Below, in pieces: positions 33,981 to 42,313 of a stretch of DNA of 64,000 nucleotides. Position 1 is the first letter of the stretch, and each line of letters begins with the position of its first letter. Both the position numbers and the translations under genes were made by a program. The notes beneath the pieces are model-generated. The model saw nothing but the letters and a program-made list of their open reading frames with translations. It made no database searches and was not told where the DNA came from. Source of the stretch: Flavobacterium terrisoli (GTDB taxonomy: Bacteria > Bacteroidota > Bacteroidia > Flavobacteriales > Flavobacteriaceae); assembly GCF_030167905.1 (NCBI RefSeq), contig NZ_JARGNA010000003.1, positions 1-64,000 of the forward strand. Reading direction: 5' to 3'.

Positions 33981-34305
33981 TTTTAGTTATGTAGGTTAGT
34001 AGCTGATTAAAATGAGTGAATATTAAGCATTGTTTATTGAGATTAGAAAAATAGCAAATTAAAGACGAGTGTCAAATAGAAAAATAACCCTACAATGTTA
34101 AATGTTTAGATTTCAAGCGTAAGAGATTTAACAACAGTGATTTGTGTACGTTTTTGTAATGAATGATTAATTAATCCTTTCGTTGTTTATCATTTAACAT
34201 TGTTGAATGGTTGTAACATAGAGTTGGAAATCAGAAGTTCTGATTTTAGATTTGGTTTGAACAAATTGGATTAAATTATTAACCGCTATTAATGACAATA
34301 CCCGG
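33981..34305. other. Divergent spacer between the TPR-AraC gene and rteC
   Basis: 325 bp without a gene. It holds the rteC promoter (34224-34254). I find no perfect TAnnTTTG for the leftward gene, no long inverted repeats and no RNA signature. The minus ORF across 34194-34523 is antisense to rteC and spurious. Confidence 0.6.
34224..34254 (+). promoter_or_regulatory. rteC promoter
   Basis: TTG (34224-34226), 20-bp spacer, TAGATTTG (34247-34254): full match to TTG-N17-23-TAnnTTTG, 51 bp before the rteC ATG. Confidence 0.7.
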
Positions 34306-35142
34306 ATGAAGGAAACTGCTCTAAGATTACTGGAAGATTTAGAAATCCAATTAAAAGAAATAGAATTGGCCAAAAAAGAAACTATTGAGCATGTTGAGGA
34401 TTCAATCCGCAAAACTATAAGTGTACTTGAAACTTTAAAAACCAATTTTGTAAAGTATAAGTTTGAAAGTAAGAAAGATGAAATTTCCTTTTTCAGGGAC
34501 ATTAAGCCACAGTTTGTATGCAAGTTGATCTATTACAACGAGATTTATAATATCATAACTAATAAACCCTTTGGCGGTAACAAGGCACTAAAAAAATACT
34601 ATACCGGTGAACTTGCTAAACTGAAAAGCTTTTACACTGAAAATGTGGAGTTTTTTAAATATTACCGGAATGGAAACACTTATCTTGACAATAAATACTT
34701 TGTCCGGGGTAGGTATGATATCAAGTTAACCTTGGATAGTTTTTATTTTCAAGCTGACAGCAGGTTCTCAACTTCCCACGATTTTAAAGTGGCCAAGATA
34801 ATGGCGAATGATTTAATACAAAATTATTTGGAAAGTGAAATTGCCAAAATAGAAAACAAGGCTCCGTTATTTAATCTAACTGAACGGCAAGTACAGAAAT
34901 GGACCGGAACAAAAATTGCGCTTATTGAGTTAGTATATGCGCTGCATGCCGAAGGCGTTTTTAATAATGGCGCCAGCGACTTGAAAGAAACGGCAAAATT
35001 CTTTGAAGAAGTTTTTGATGTTGATTTGGGACAGTTTCACAGAACCTTCTTCGAAATGAGAGCACGTAAGGCTGATAGGACTAAGTTTTTGAATTCACTT
35101 CGCGATACATTGGTGCGGAGGATGGATGAGGTGGATGAATAA
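34306..35142 (+). CDS. rteC: RteC-domain protein
   Basis: 278 aa, full-length RteC family. It has the helical N-terminus (LRLLEDLEIQLKEIELAKKE), core KPQFVCKLIYYNEIYNI, and C-terminal winged-helix-like part (WTGTKIALIELVYALHAEGV; ATIRELA-like region DLKETAKFFEEVFDVDLGQF; EMRARKADRTKFLNSLRD). In CTnDOT, RteC activates the excision operon (established for that element). Here it lies next to and converges with the integrase. The only rightward gene in the element. Confidence 0.88.
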   Translation: MKETALRLLEDLEIQLKEIELAKKETIEHVEDSIRKTISVLETLKTNFVKYKFESKKDEISFFRDIKPQFVCKLIYYNEIYNIITNKPFGGNKALKKYYTGELAKLKSFYTENVEFFKYYRNGNTYLDNKYFVRGRYDIKLTLDSFYFQADSRFSTSHDFKVAKIMANDLIQNYLESEIAKIENKAPLFNLTERQVQKWTGTKIALIELVYALHAEGVFNNGASDLKETAKFFEEVFDVDLGQFHRTFFEMRARKADRTKFLNSLRDTLVRRMDEVDE

Positions 35143-35145
35143 TAA

Positions 35146-35177
35146 AAGTTGGCTGCATTATGCAGCCAACTTATTTT
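35146..35177. terminator. Shared terminator between rteC and integrase
   Basis: A perfect 13-bp inverted repeat around one central T (35146-35172), followed by ATTTTT. It sits between the convergent rteC and integrase genes and can act both ways. Confidence 0.85.
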
Positions 35178-35190
35178 TAAAATCAAAATA

Positions 35191-36432
35191 TTAGCTATTT
35201 GCTTGAAGCAGGGTTGAAGGTTGAGAAAATTTGAGCCTTAATACTTGCATATCCTCACTTACTTTCTTGTCTAGAACTCTAGCGTAATGCTGTGTTGTTT
35301 GGATGTTTTTGTGGCCTAGCATTTTGCTTACGCTTTCAATTGGAACTCCATTAGATAAAGTTACGGATGTTGCGAATGTGTGTCTGGCCATGTGGAAAGT
35401 TATTTCTTTTGTAATTTCACACAAGTCGCCAATTTCTTTTAAGTATCCGTTCATTTTTTGATTACTAAGAACCGGTAATACACTTTCTTCATTCAAACAT
35501 TTGGGATTGTTTGCATACTTCTTAATTATCTCCTCGGCAATCGGTAGTAAAGGTATCTTAGATTTTGTATCAGTCTTTTGACGATTTTTGAAAATCCATT
35601 TTTGGCCATCGATGCCAATGCCAATATGATCATGTTTCAATCCTTTTACATCTACATAAGCTAATCCGGTAAAACAGCAGAAGATGAATATGTCTCGAAC
35701 TAATTCTAATCTCTGCGTTCTGAATACTTTGTTATAGATACTTTGAATTTCTTCCTCAGTTAAGAATTCTGTTTCTACTTCTTTCATTTTACCATCATAT
35801 TTTACGAAAGGGTCTTTTTCGAGCCAGTCATTACTTAGACAGATCTTAATAATCTTCCGGAAATTACGAACATATTTTACTGCAGTATTGTTGCTGCAGT
35901 TTTTTACACTTCTCAGGTAAAATTCAAAATCAGTAATCAAAGCAAAGTCGACTCTGTCAATAGCAATATCCTTAACTCCAAGTTTCCAAACTAGAAACTC
36001 TTCTAGATGTTTCAATGAAATTTTAAAACGCTCTAAAGTGCCGAAAGCATATCCATTGCCTAAAAGACTTTCAATTCTATTGTTATGGTCTTTATAAATA
36101 GGAATCAACATTCTTTGACTGTCGTTTTCTCCAAATAAGCGTTTTCTGAAACTCGCTATATTGATAGGTTCTTTTTTATGAGCAAGAGATAATTGTATGT
36201 CAATAATATCAGATTTTACAGAATCCAGATAGTTATTAATTGAACGGGCTTCCTCTGAGTTGCCTTTCATTTTGGATAGATCATCGGACCATTTTGATTT
36301 TTCGATAAACTTTTTAGAGCTATATTCTAAACGTTCACCATTTATGGTAAGTCGAATATACAATGGTAATAGTCCGGTGGAAATGGCTTTTTTACTTCTC
36401 AAGTAAAAATGCAAAGTGATTTTTTCTTTCAT
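35191..36432 (-). CDS. int: Tyrosine site-specific integrase (CTnDOT type)
   Basis: 413 aa from ATG 36432, which begins MKEKITLHFYLRSKK as in Bacteroidota integrases (the frame is open to 36495). Order: arm-binding domain (1-85), SAM-like core-binding domain (about 115-215), catalytic domain. His-x-x-Arg is FHMARHTFA (H347, R350), the second His MLGHKNIQTT (H374), nucleophile HYARV (Y383). The first catalytic Arg position reads FTGLAYVDVK, with Ala258 where most tyrosine recombinases have Arg, a feature shared with IntDOT-like enzymes. It is 276 bp from tRNA-Val and probably integrates there. Confidence 0.93.
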   Translation of the reverse strand: MKEKITLHFYLRSKKAISTGLLPLYIRLTINGERLEYSSKKFIEKSKWSDDLSKMKGNSEEARSINNYLDSVKSDIIDIQLSLAHKKEPINIASFRKRLFGENDSQRMLIPIYKDHNNRIESLLGNGYAFGTLERFKISLKHLEEFLVWKLGVKDIAIDRVDFALITDFEFYLRSVKNCSNNTAVKYVRNFRKIIKICLSNDWLEKDPFVKYDGKMKEVETEFLTEEEIQSIYNKVFRTQRLELVRDIFIFCCFTGLAYVDVKGLKHDHIGIGIDGQKWIFKNRQKTDTKSKIPLLPIAEEIIKKYANNPKCLNEESVLPVLSNQKMNGYLKEIGDLCEITKEITFHMARHTFATSVTLSNGVPIESVSKMLGHKNIQTTQHYARVLDKKVSEDMQVLRLKFSQPSTLLQANS

Positions 36433-36558
36433 GGTGGTGACCTTTAAATTATTATTCAATTTATAATTCTCAACAAAGTCAAACAAGATGTACAAAATTT
36501 AATCAAGCTATTGAATAGGTTGTTAGTACGGTCTGTTTGCGCGGTCTTATGAAATTTT

Positions 36559-36595
36559 GCGATGCCCTTTTTCTTGATTTTTAGCAGGGCATCGC
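36559..36595. promoter_or_regulatory. Inverted repeat between integrase and tRNA-Val
   Basis: GCGATGCCC and GGGCATCGC (9-bp perfect arms, 19-nt spacer) followed by TTTTG. It lies in the 276-bp spacer that should contain the element end. It could bind integrase or excisionase, or be a terminator on the plus strand. Confidence 0.4.
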
Positions 36596-36652
36596 TTTTG
36601 TTTCCTAAGATTTGAGATTGAATGAATAATTTGGTACACGTATAAAAGCAAG

Positions 36653-36682
36653 AAACCCACAAATCCTGAGATTTGTGGGTTT
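36653..36682. terminator. Terminator downstream of tRNA-Val
   Basis: AAACCCACAAATC / GATTTGTGGGTTT, a 13-bp stem with a 4-nt loop, 22 bp beyond the tRNA 3' end. Confidence 0.75.
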
Positions 36683-36704
36683 TTAAAACTGATTGTAATC
36701 AATT

Positions 36705-36782
36705 TGGTGGGCGATGAGGGATTCGAACCCCCGACCCTCTCGGTGTAAACGAGATGCTCTGAACCAACTGAGCTAATCGCCC
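36705..36782 (-). tRNA. tRNA-Val (anticodon TAC)
   Basis: Full cloverleaf on the minus strand. Acceptor is GGGCGAT/ATCGCCC, D-arm AGCTCAGTTGGTTCAGAGC, anticodon loop TTTACAC between TCTCG and CGAGA (TAC reads GTA and other Val codons), T-arm GGGGGTTCGAATCCC, and an encoded ACCA end. The 3' end faces the integrase, the usual orientation for tRNA-targeting elements. Confidence 0.97.
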
Positions 36783-36804
36783 GTCTTGCGCTTGATTGCG
36801 AGTG

Positions 36805-36834
36805 CAAATATAGACCGTTTTTTTGATTCTGCAA
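36805..36834 (-). promoter_or_regulatory. tRNA-Val promoter
   Basis: TTG (complement of 36832-36834), 19-bp spacer, TATATTTG (complement of 36805-36812): complete Bacteroidota promoter, 22 bp before the tRNA. Confidence 0.75.
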
Positions 36835-36851
36835 ATTAAAATGAAAAAAAA

Positions 36852-38072
36852 TTACAAAATTTCTGCAACGACAAAAGTACTTCCGCCTACGTAAATGAAG
36901 TCTTTCGACGCTGCATTTTTTGTAGCAGTCGCATAAGCATTTGAAACAGAATTATATATTTGACCATTAAGTCCGAACTGAGCGGCTTTTTCCTTTAGAA
37001 TTTCAGCCTCCAATCCGCGTGGGATATTGGGTTTGCAAAAATAATATTTGGCGTTTTTTGGAAACAATGGCAGGATTTCCTCCAAATTTTTGTCATTTAC
37101 AACTCCCAAAACAATATGAAGATTATCAAATTTTTCCTTTTTCAACTGATTTAGGACAATCGATAAGCCATGCGCATTGTGAGCGGTGTCACAAATTATT
37201 TTTGGAGATGAACCTAATTGCTGCCAACGACCTTGAAGATTGGTGTTTGTAACCACATTCAAAAAACCTCTTTTGATAGCATCCTCAGAAACGGAAAGCA
37301 GTTGTTTTTCCTGCAATACTTTTAAGGTTTGTAAAACGGTTTTTTTATTATGAAACTGATAATCTCCCAGCAAGGCTGATGGATAATCTTCCTGAACCAA
37401 ATCTGAGGCAAAATAAATTTCAGAATGAGTTTCCCGGGCTTTGGCTTCAAAAACCGGTTTGGTTTCGGCTACATATTCGCCAATCACTACCGGAATATTG
37501 GGCTTGATGATGCCGGCTTTTTCAAAAGCAATGGCTCCCAGAGTTTCTCCTAAGAACTGTGTATGGTCTAAACCTATATTGGTAATCACGGAAATCAATG
37601 GCGTGATGATGTTGGTGGAATCCAATCTTCCGCCCATCCCAACTTCAATGATATTAATATCAGTCTTTTCTCTGACAAAATAGTCAAAAGCCAATCCGAC
37701 ACTCATTTCAAAAAAACTCAACTGATTCTCTTCGAAAAAAGGTTTGTTCTTGTTGATAAAGTCACAAACATACGCTTCCGATATGGGTTTTCCATTGATG
37801 CTGATTCGTTCGCGATAATCTTTTAGATGAGGCGAAGTGTACAACCCAACTGTATAACCCGCTTCCTGTAAAACCGAAGCAAGAAGGTGAGAAGTTGAAC
37901 CTTTTCCGTTGGTTCCCGCGACATGGATGCATTTTAAATGCTTTTCGGGATTGCCTAAATGATTGGCTAACAAAACCGTATTGGTGATGTCTTTTCGGTA
38001 AGCCGTGGCACCTTGCGTTTGGTACATTGGCAATTTGTTAAACATCCAATCCAGCGTTTCTTTGTAGTTCAT
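36852..38072 (-). CDS. folC: Folylpolyglutamate synthase / dihydrofolate synthase
   Basis: 406 aa Mur-ligase-fold enzyme that adds glutamate to dihydropteroate and tetrahydrofolate using ATP. P-loop HVAGTNGKGSTSHLL (about 49-63), the folate-ligase signature VGMGGRLDSTNII, HTQFLGETLGAIAFEKAGII, and a C-terminal Mur-ligase domain with CDTAHNAHG. Single gene between the tRNA and the divergent exbB. Length and all motifs are standard; it marks the start of normal chromosome. Confidence 0.96.
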   Translation of the reverse strand: MNYKETLDWMFNKLPMYQTQGATAYRKDITNTVLLANHLGNPEKHLKCIHVAGTNGKGSTSHLLASVLQEAGYTVGLYTSPHLKDYRERISINGKPISEAYVCDFINKNKPFFEENQLSFFEMSVGLAFDYFVREKTDINIIEVGMGGRLDSTNIITPLISVITNIGLDHTQFLGETLGAIAFEKAGIIKPNIPVVIGEYVAETKPVFEAKARETHSEIYFASDLVQEDYPSALLGDYQFHNKKTVLQTLKVLQEKQLLSVSEDAIKRGFLNVVTNTNLQGRWQQLGSSPKIICDTAHNAHGLSIVLNQLKKEKFDNLHIVLGVVNDKNLEEILPLFPKNAKYYFCKPNIPRGLEAEILKEKAAQFGLNGQIYNSVSNAYATATKNAASKDFIYVGGSTFVVAEIL

Positions 38073-38199
38073 AATTTTAGGAAAAAATAAGTTTTGATAT
38101 ACTTTTTTAATTTTTTTTTCGTTGTATATTGTGATGCCTATTAGGTCAATACAAATTTGAAATTATTTTCAGAATTAATAGCCCAAAAAATTAATAAAT

Positions 38200-38919
38200 A
38201 TGATTAGTACATTTTTACAGTTACAAGCTGATACCTTAGCGCAAGCTATTCCAACCGCCGACACGGCCAATGCAGCTTTAACCAATGAAGTTTCTGTTTT
38301 AGAGTTTATTTTTAAAGGAGGACTTTTTTTAATACCAATTGCCATTTTGCTTTTTTATACTTTATACCTCATTTTTGAGCGCTATCTGTATATTCATAAA
38401 GCAGCTAAAATTGACAATCGCCTGATGTCTGATGTACGCAATCATTTGAACAATGCGAATATTGACATGGCAGTAATGGCAGCGGAAAGACCAGGAACAT
38501 CACAAGGTAATATTTTAAAAGAAGGTGTGCTTACCATAGGAAGACACATCAACGAGATAGAATCGAATATGGAACGCGCAGCCAATATCGAAATTGGTTA
38601 TATGGAGAAAAAGTTAGGTCAACTGGGATTGATTGCCGGTATTGCACCAACACTCGGATTTATCGGAACGATTTCTGGGGTAATTAAAATTTTCTACAGC
38701 ATTTCTGTAACCGAAGACATCAGTATCGGGAATATATCCGGAGGTTTATATGAAAAAATGATCAGTAGTGGTGCCGGACTTATTGTTGGTATTATTGCTT
38801 ATAGTGCCTATCACTTGTTCAATGGGAAAATTGATAACTTCTCCTTGAATATCCAAAAACAAGTATTAGAATTTGTAAATATCATTCAAAGACCAAGTCA
38901 TGGCAATAAAGCGAAATAA
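38200..38919 (+). CDS. exbB: MotA/TolQ/ExbB proton channel protein
   Basis: 239 aa inner-membrane protein with three TM helices: about 32-56 (FIFKGGLFLIPIAILLFYTL), about 144-166 (LIAGIAPTLGFIGTISGVIK) and about 188-210. The family signature is GLIAGIAPTLGFIGTISGVI. ExbB forms a pentameric channel with ExbD that converts the proton motive force into TonB movement for outer-membrane uptake. Its stop overlaps the exbD start by 20 bp. Confidence 0.94.
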   Translation: MISTFLQLQADTLAQAIPTADTANAALTNEVSVLEFIFKGGLFLIPIAILLFYTLYLIFERYLYIHKAAKIDNRLMSDVRNHLNNANIDMAVMAAERPGTSQGNILKEGVLTIGRHINEIESNMERAANIEIGYMEKKLGQLGLIAGIAPTLGFIGTISGVIKIFYSISVTEDISIGNISGGLYEKMISSGAGLIVGIIAYSAYHLFNGKIDNFSLNIQKQVLEFVNIIQRPSHGNKAK

Positions 38920-39295
38920 ACGATTTCATGCAGAAGTCGCCACTTCCTCTTTGAGCGACATTATGTTTTTCTTATTGTTGTTTTTCTTAATCATCTCGAC
39001 TTTGGCGAATCCCAATGTTATCCGAATGACATTGCCGAAATCCAAGACGAATGAAAAGACCAACAAGCAATTGATCACGCTTTCCGTGACCGAAGACAAA
39101 CGCTTCTTTGTAGATAAGGAAGAAGTTGATTTTGGGCAGTTGGAAGACCGATTATTGTCACAAATTGACCCTACAAAGCAACAAACCGTTGTGATTAGAA
39201 TTCCGTTTAACTTACAAGTCCAGGACTTAGTCGATGTATTGCAAATAGGCGTAAAGAACAAACTTAAGTTCGTTATCGCCACGAGTCCCAAGTAA
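38900..39295 (+). CDS. exbD: ExbD biopolymer transport protein
   Basis: 131 aa. One TM helix near the N-terminus (about 18-38) carries the essential Asp in SLSDIMFFLLLFFLI, followed by a periplasmic domain (LITLSVTEDKRFFVDKEEVD; VVIRIPFNLQVQDLVDVLQI). It partners with ExbB and TonB; tonB itself lies nearby on the opposite strand. Confidence 0.94.
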   Translation: MAIKRNKRFHAEVATSSLSDIMFFLLLFFLIISTLANPNVIRMTLPKSKTNEKTNKQLITLSVTEDKRFFVDKEEVDFGQLEDRLLSQIDPTKQQTVVIRIPFNLQVQDLVDVLQIGVKNKLKFVIATSPK

Positions 39296-39312
39296 AAATT
39301 AAATGATTTAAA

Positions 39313-39849
39313 ATGAAAGCAAAAGCGTTACTGTTGATGGCATTTATATCAGCCTCAACATTTGCCCAAGACACCCAATTCAAGTTTTCCAAAGAAGGTT
39401 TAACCGACTATATCGTTACGACCTATGAAGGTTCGGCTAAGGATACCTATAATTTGGCATTAGCATGGGTAAAAGAAAATAGCAAAAAAGGTTATAAAAT
39501 CGTTTCTTCAGTAGAAGGAGAAAAAATGACCGTTGAAGGCGGAAAAGAAAATTTCCTTTGTAGTAAAGCCGGTGGAACAAATGTTTGTACCTATGGTACT
39601 TTTACCATTGAAATTAGTTTTAAGGAAGGCAAATTCAAGTTTGAAGCTGTTGGTTTGAGCGAGAAGCCAAACAATGCAACAACCGTTGTAACTCACGACC
39701 TAAATGACTTTTCCGAATATTATAACAAAGACGGAAGTTTGAAAAAATACAAAGACGATGTTCCTGCTGCTTATGAAACACTGTTTAATGAGCTAAACAA
39801 AAGTTTGGTGACTTTTATGGATAAGAAAAAGAAAGCAGACGGTTGGTAA
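39313..39849 (+). CDS. Secreted DUF4468-like protein
   Basis: 178 aa with a signal peptide (STFAQ). The mature part fits DUF4468-type proteins (TBP-like fold) of Bacteroidota: LTDYIVTTYEGSAKDTYNLA, WVKENSKKGYKIVSSVEGEK, then TFTIEISFKEGKFKFEAVGL. Function unknown. 17 bp after exbD, likely co-transcribed, ending at a terminator. Confidence 0.75.
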   Translation: MKAKALLLMAFISASTFAQDTQFKFSKEGLTDYIVTTYEGSAKDTYNLALAWVKENSKKGYKIVSSVEGEKMTVEGGKENFLCSKAGGTNVCTYGTFTIEISFKEGKFKFEAVGLSEKPNNATTVVTHDLNDFSEYYNKDGSLKKYKDDVPAAYETLFNELNKSLVTFMDKKKKADGW

Positions 39850-39869
39850 AATCATTAACAGCATAAAAT

Positions 39870-39902
39870 AAAAAATCCCATTCATTCGAATGGGATTTTT
39901 TT
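39870..39902. terminator. Bidirectional terminator between DUF4468-like and tonB genes
   Basis: AAAAATCCCATTC / GAATGGGATTTTT stem around a short loop with A and T tracts at both sides, between convergent genes. Confidence 0.88.
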
Positions 39903-39906
39903 ATGT

Positions 39907-40803
39907 TTAGTTCAAACTGAAAGTATAAATAATCTTTCCGACTTGTTTTTCAGGCGCATTACTGTCTGCTTGCCATTTGGTGTTTTGGGCTGCAATCCTG
40001 GCCTGGTCGAGTAAACATTTGGCTGTATTGGTTGTGCCCTGAACTCCTGCGGTTACGCTTACGGTATTTCCATTTCGGTCAACCGTAACCTGAACAGCCA
40101 CTCTTCCTTGTTCCTGGCAGGTATAATCCGGTTGTGGTTTGCTCAAAGCTTTTCGGTTTCCTAAAGAATAACCCGAACCACTTCCGTTGCCACCACCGCT
40201 TCCGCTTCCTGATCCGCCACCGGTTCCCGAACCTGAACCAATTCCGGTTCCTGATCCGTTTCCGCCGCCGGTACCTGTTCCGCTTCCGCTTCCATAGTAA
40301 CCACCGGAATTTAAATTCCCGTTAGGTCCGCCTTTATTACCTCCTTTTTTATCATCACCATCGCCACCTTTGTTTCCTAAGATACTTGACAAAGCGTCAT
40401 TGGCATTTTTAGAAACTTTTGGTTTTTCCGGAGCCGGTTTTGGTGGGTCTTTTTTCGGAATTACCGGAGTTGGTGTTTTTTTGATGTCTTTCTTCGGGAT
40501 AGCCACATTGGTTTCGTCATCGTCATTGTCATCCGAAATCACATTGTCTTCAGGAGTAGAAGCTGTAGGTGCTACTTTGGCTTGGTCCTTTACATTCAGG
40601 ACTTCACTTTTGTAATTGTCACCCATACCATAATCGCTGTCGCCAAAGTTCATTTCGATGCCGCCACCACCGCCGCCGCCCATGATTTTCATGTCATGCG
40701 GAGGCCAAAAACGCAATAAGAAAAGTAAAAGAATCAGCAAAGCATACACTACAGTAGTGATGCCTAAAGATTTTTTGTCGTCATCTGATAGTTCAAAACT
40801 CAT
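39907..40803 (-). CDS. tonB: Energy transducer TonB-like protein
   Basis: 298 aa. A cytoplasmic tip and one TM helix (about 14-33, TTVVYALLILLLFLLRFWPP) are followed by a Pro/Lys/Asp linker (KKTPTPVIPKKDPPKPAPEK), a Gly/Ser-rich tract (about 145-215) and a short C-terminal domain (GRVAVQVTVDRNGNTVSVTA...IIYTFSLN). The C-terminal part is close to TonB, though with two Cys (C231, C263) that could pair. It is convergent with the exbB-exbD unit. Confidence 0.85.
   Translation of the reverse strand: MSFELSDDDKKSLGITTVVYALLILLLFLLRFWPPHDMKIMGGGGGGGIEMNFGDSDYGMGDNYKSEVLNVKDQAKVAPTASTPEDNVISDDNDDDETNVAIPKKDIKKTPTPVIPKKDPPKPAPEKPKVSKNANDALSSILGNKGGDGDDKKGGNKGGPNGNLNSGGYYGSGSGTGTGGGNGSGTGIGSGSGTGGGSGSGSGGGNGSGSGYSLGNRKALSKPQPDYTCQEQGRVAVQVTVDRNGNTVSVTAGVQGTTNTAKCLLDQARIAAQNTKWQADSNAPEKQVGKIIYTFSLN
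40160..40330 (-). repeat. Imperfect Gly/Ser-coding repeats inside tonB
   Basis: Tandem imperfect units of the GGA-AGC-GGA type encode GSGSGTGTGGGNGSGTGIGS and related runs. Likely length-variable between strains; the low-complexity linker spans the periplasm. Confidence 0.6.
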
Positions 40804-40880
40804 AACTATTCTTTTGTTCGTTTAACTTTATAACGCTTAAAAGTAATAAATATTGTGTAAACCCGGCTGTTAATTATTTA

Positions 40881-42107
40881 CTAAACTAATTGTTTCAGAG
40901 CAATTTCAAAGGCTGTAGCGCTAATATTCTTCTTGTCAGAATGCAAAGCGTGTGCTTTATCCAATGCTTTTTTAATGGTTTCCGAAATATCATAGAAGAT
41001 CGCTTCGTCTGTCATTTGCACTTTTTTCTCCATGAAATAAGCAAATACTCTTGCCATACCACAATTCGAAATAAAATCCGGAATCAAACTTACTTTACTG
41101 TCTGTCTCCTCCATAATCGAGCCAAAAAATATTTCCTTGTCGGCAAACGGTACATTCGCACCACAAGAAATCACATCCAGTCCGTTAGCAATTAAGTTGT
41201 CGATTTGGTCTTTGGTTACCAATCTTGAAGCCGCACATGGTGCAAAAATATCAGCACCTAAGGTCCAGATTCTTTCGTTGATTTCGGCAAACGGAATCAT
41301 GTTTTGGGCCACTAATTTGTTGCCGTCTTTATTTAAAAATAATCTTCTGATTTCGTCAAAAGAAAAACCTTCTTCATTAATCACACCACCATCGCGGTCA
41401 ATAATACCAACCACTTTGGCGCCCATTTCTGCCAAATAAAAAGCAGCAGCTGAACCTACATTTCCAAATCCCTGAACAATGGCTTTTTTGCCAACCACAT
41501 CGCCACCATAAATATTATAGTAATGACGCACGGCTTCGGCAACACCAAAACCGGTAATCATATCGGCAACGGTATATTTGCGCAATACATCCGGAGAGAA
41601 TTTAGGGTTTTCGATTACTTTGATAACACCTTGGCGCAATTGCCCAATTCTGTTGATTTTATCGGCTTCTGTCGGTTTGAAATGTCCGTTGAAAACACCT
41701 TCCTGCGGATGCCAAACACCACATTCTTCCGTAAACGGGATTACTTCATGGATTTCGTCGACATTCAAATCGCCACCAGTGCCGTAATAACTTTTTAATA
41801 AAGGAGAAACCGCTTTGTACCAACGTTGCAAAACACCTTTTTTGCGTGGATCATTTGGGTCAAAGTTGATTCCTGATTTGGCACCACCGATTGCCGGACC
41901 GGAAACAGAGAATTTTACTTCCATCGTTTTGGCCAAAGACAATACTTCATTCATGTCTAATCCTTTTCTCATTCGGGTTCCACCACCGGCAGCACCGCCG
42001 CGAAGTGAATTAATTACTGTCCATCCTTCAGCATCAGTTTCGTTATCTTTCCAGTGAAATACGATTTCAGGTTGTTTGTTTTCGAATTTTTTTAATAAGT
42101 CTTTCAT
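40881..42107 (-). CDS. gdhA: Glu/Leu/Phe/Val dehydrogenase (glutamate dehydrogenase type)
   Basis: 408 aa. The N-terminal domain has the catalytic Lys region SGPAIGGAKSGINFDPND and GGGTRMRKGLD. The Rossmann domain has VQGFGNVGSAAAFYLAEMGA and VVGIIDRDGG. It interconverts an amino acid (glutamate most likely) and its 2-oxo acid with NAD(P). Single gene with its own promoter and a striking palindrome in the 5' UTR. The substrate cannot be fixed from motifs alone. Confidence 0.9.
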   Translation of the reverse strand: MKDLLKKFENKQPEIVFHWKDNETDAEGWTVINSLRGGAAGGGTRMRKGLDMNEVLSLAKTMEVKFSVSGPAIGGAKSGINFDPNDPRKKGVLQRWYKAVSPLLKSYYGTGGDLNVDEIHEVIPFTEECGVWHPQEGVFNGHFKPTEADKINRIGQLRQGVIKVIENPKFSPDVLRKYTVADMITGFGVAEAVRHYYNIYGGDVVGKKAIVQGFGNVGSAAAFYLAEMGAKVVGIIDRDGGVINEEGFSFDEIRRLFLNKDGNKLVAQNMIPFAEINERIWTLGADIFAPCAASRLVTKDQIDNLIANGLDVISCGANVPFADKEIFFGSIMEETDSKVSLIPDFISNCGMARVFAYFMEKKVQMTDEAIFYDISETIKKALDKAHALHSDKKNISATAFEIALKQLV

Positions 42108-42123
42108 TGTTTTGTTTAATCTG

Positions 42124-42139
42124 TTCCGAACGTTCGGAA
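42124..42139. promoter_or_regulatory. 16-bp perfect palindrome upstream of gdhA
   Basis: TTCCGAACGTTCGGAA, 16 bp before the ATG and downstream of the -7 element, so it lies in the 5' UTR. It looks like a repressor operator; the GC-rich core stands out from the AT-rich spacer. Confidence 0.55.
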
Positions 42140-42184
42140 TATTTCAGATTCTGTTTTAGTTAGATTCTATTTTAGTTTGTGGTG

Positions 42185-42192
42185 CAAATATA
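42185..42192 (-). promoter_or_regulatory. gdhA -7 element
   Basis: TATATTTG on the minus strand (exact TAnnTTTG), 77 bp before the ATG. No good TTG at -33. Confidence 0.5.
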
Positions 42193-42313
42193 GTAATTAT
42201 GAACTATGAGTTAGAAGTTATGAGTTGGGAATTATTCATAAAAACGTACAAAGGATTGTTTAATCAACCAGATATAAAAATGTGTAAGTTTGTTATTCAT
42301 CAAATAAATTTAA

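Noticed and set aside
34194-34523. 109-aa leftward ORF
   Set aside because: Antisense to the start of rteC, no domain.
17000-36500. Prophage
   Set aside because: No capsid, terminase, portal, tail or lysis genes; the integrase and RteC fit a conjugative-transposon-type element instead.
36705-36782. Direct repeat of the tRNA-Val 3' end marking the other end of the island
   Set aside because: I looked for the GGGCGATGAGGG word and its neighbours to the left and found no copy in the window; the other end is either outside or the core is only a few bases.
36547-36834. 95-aa leftward ORF
   Set aside because: It reads through tRNA-Val and two hairpins.
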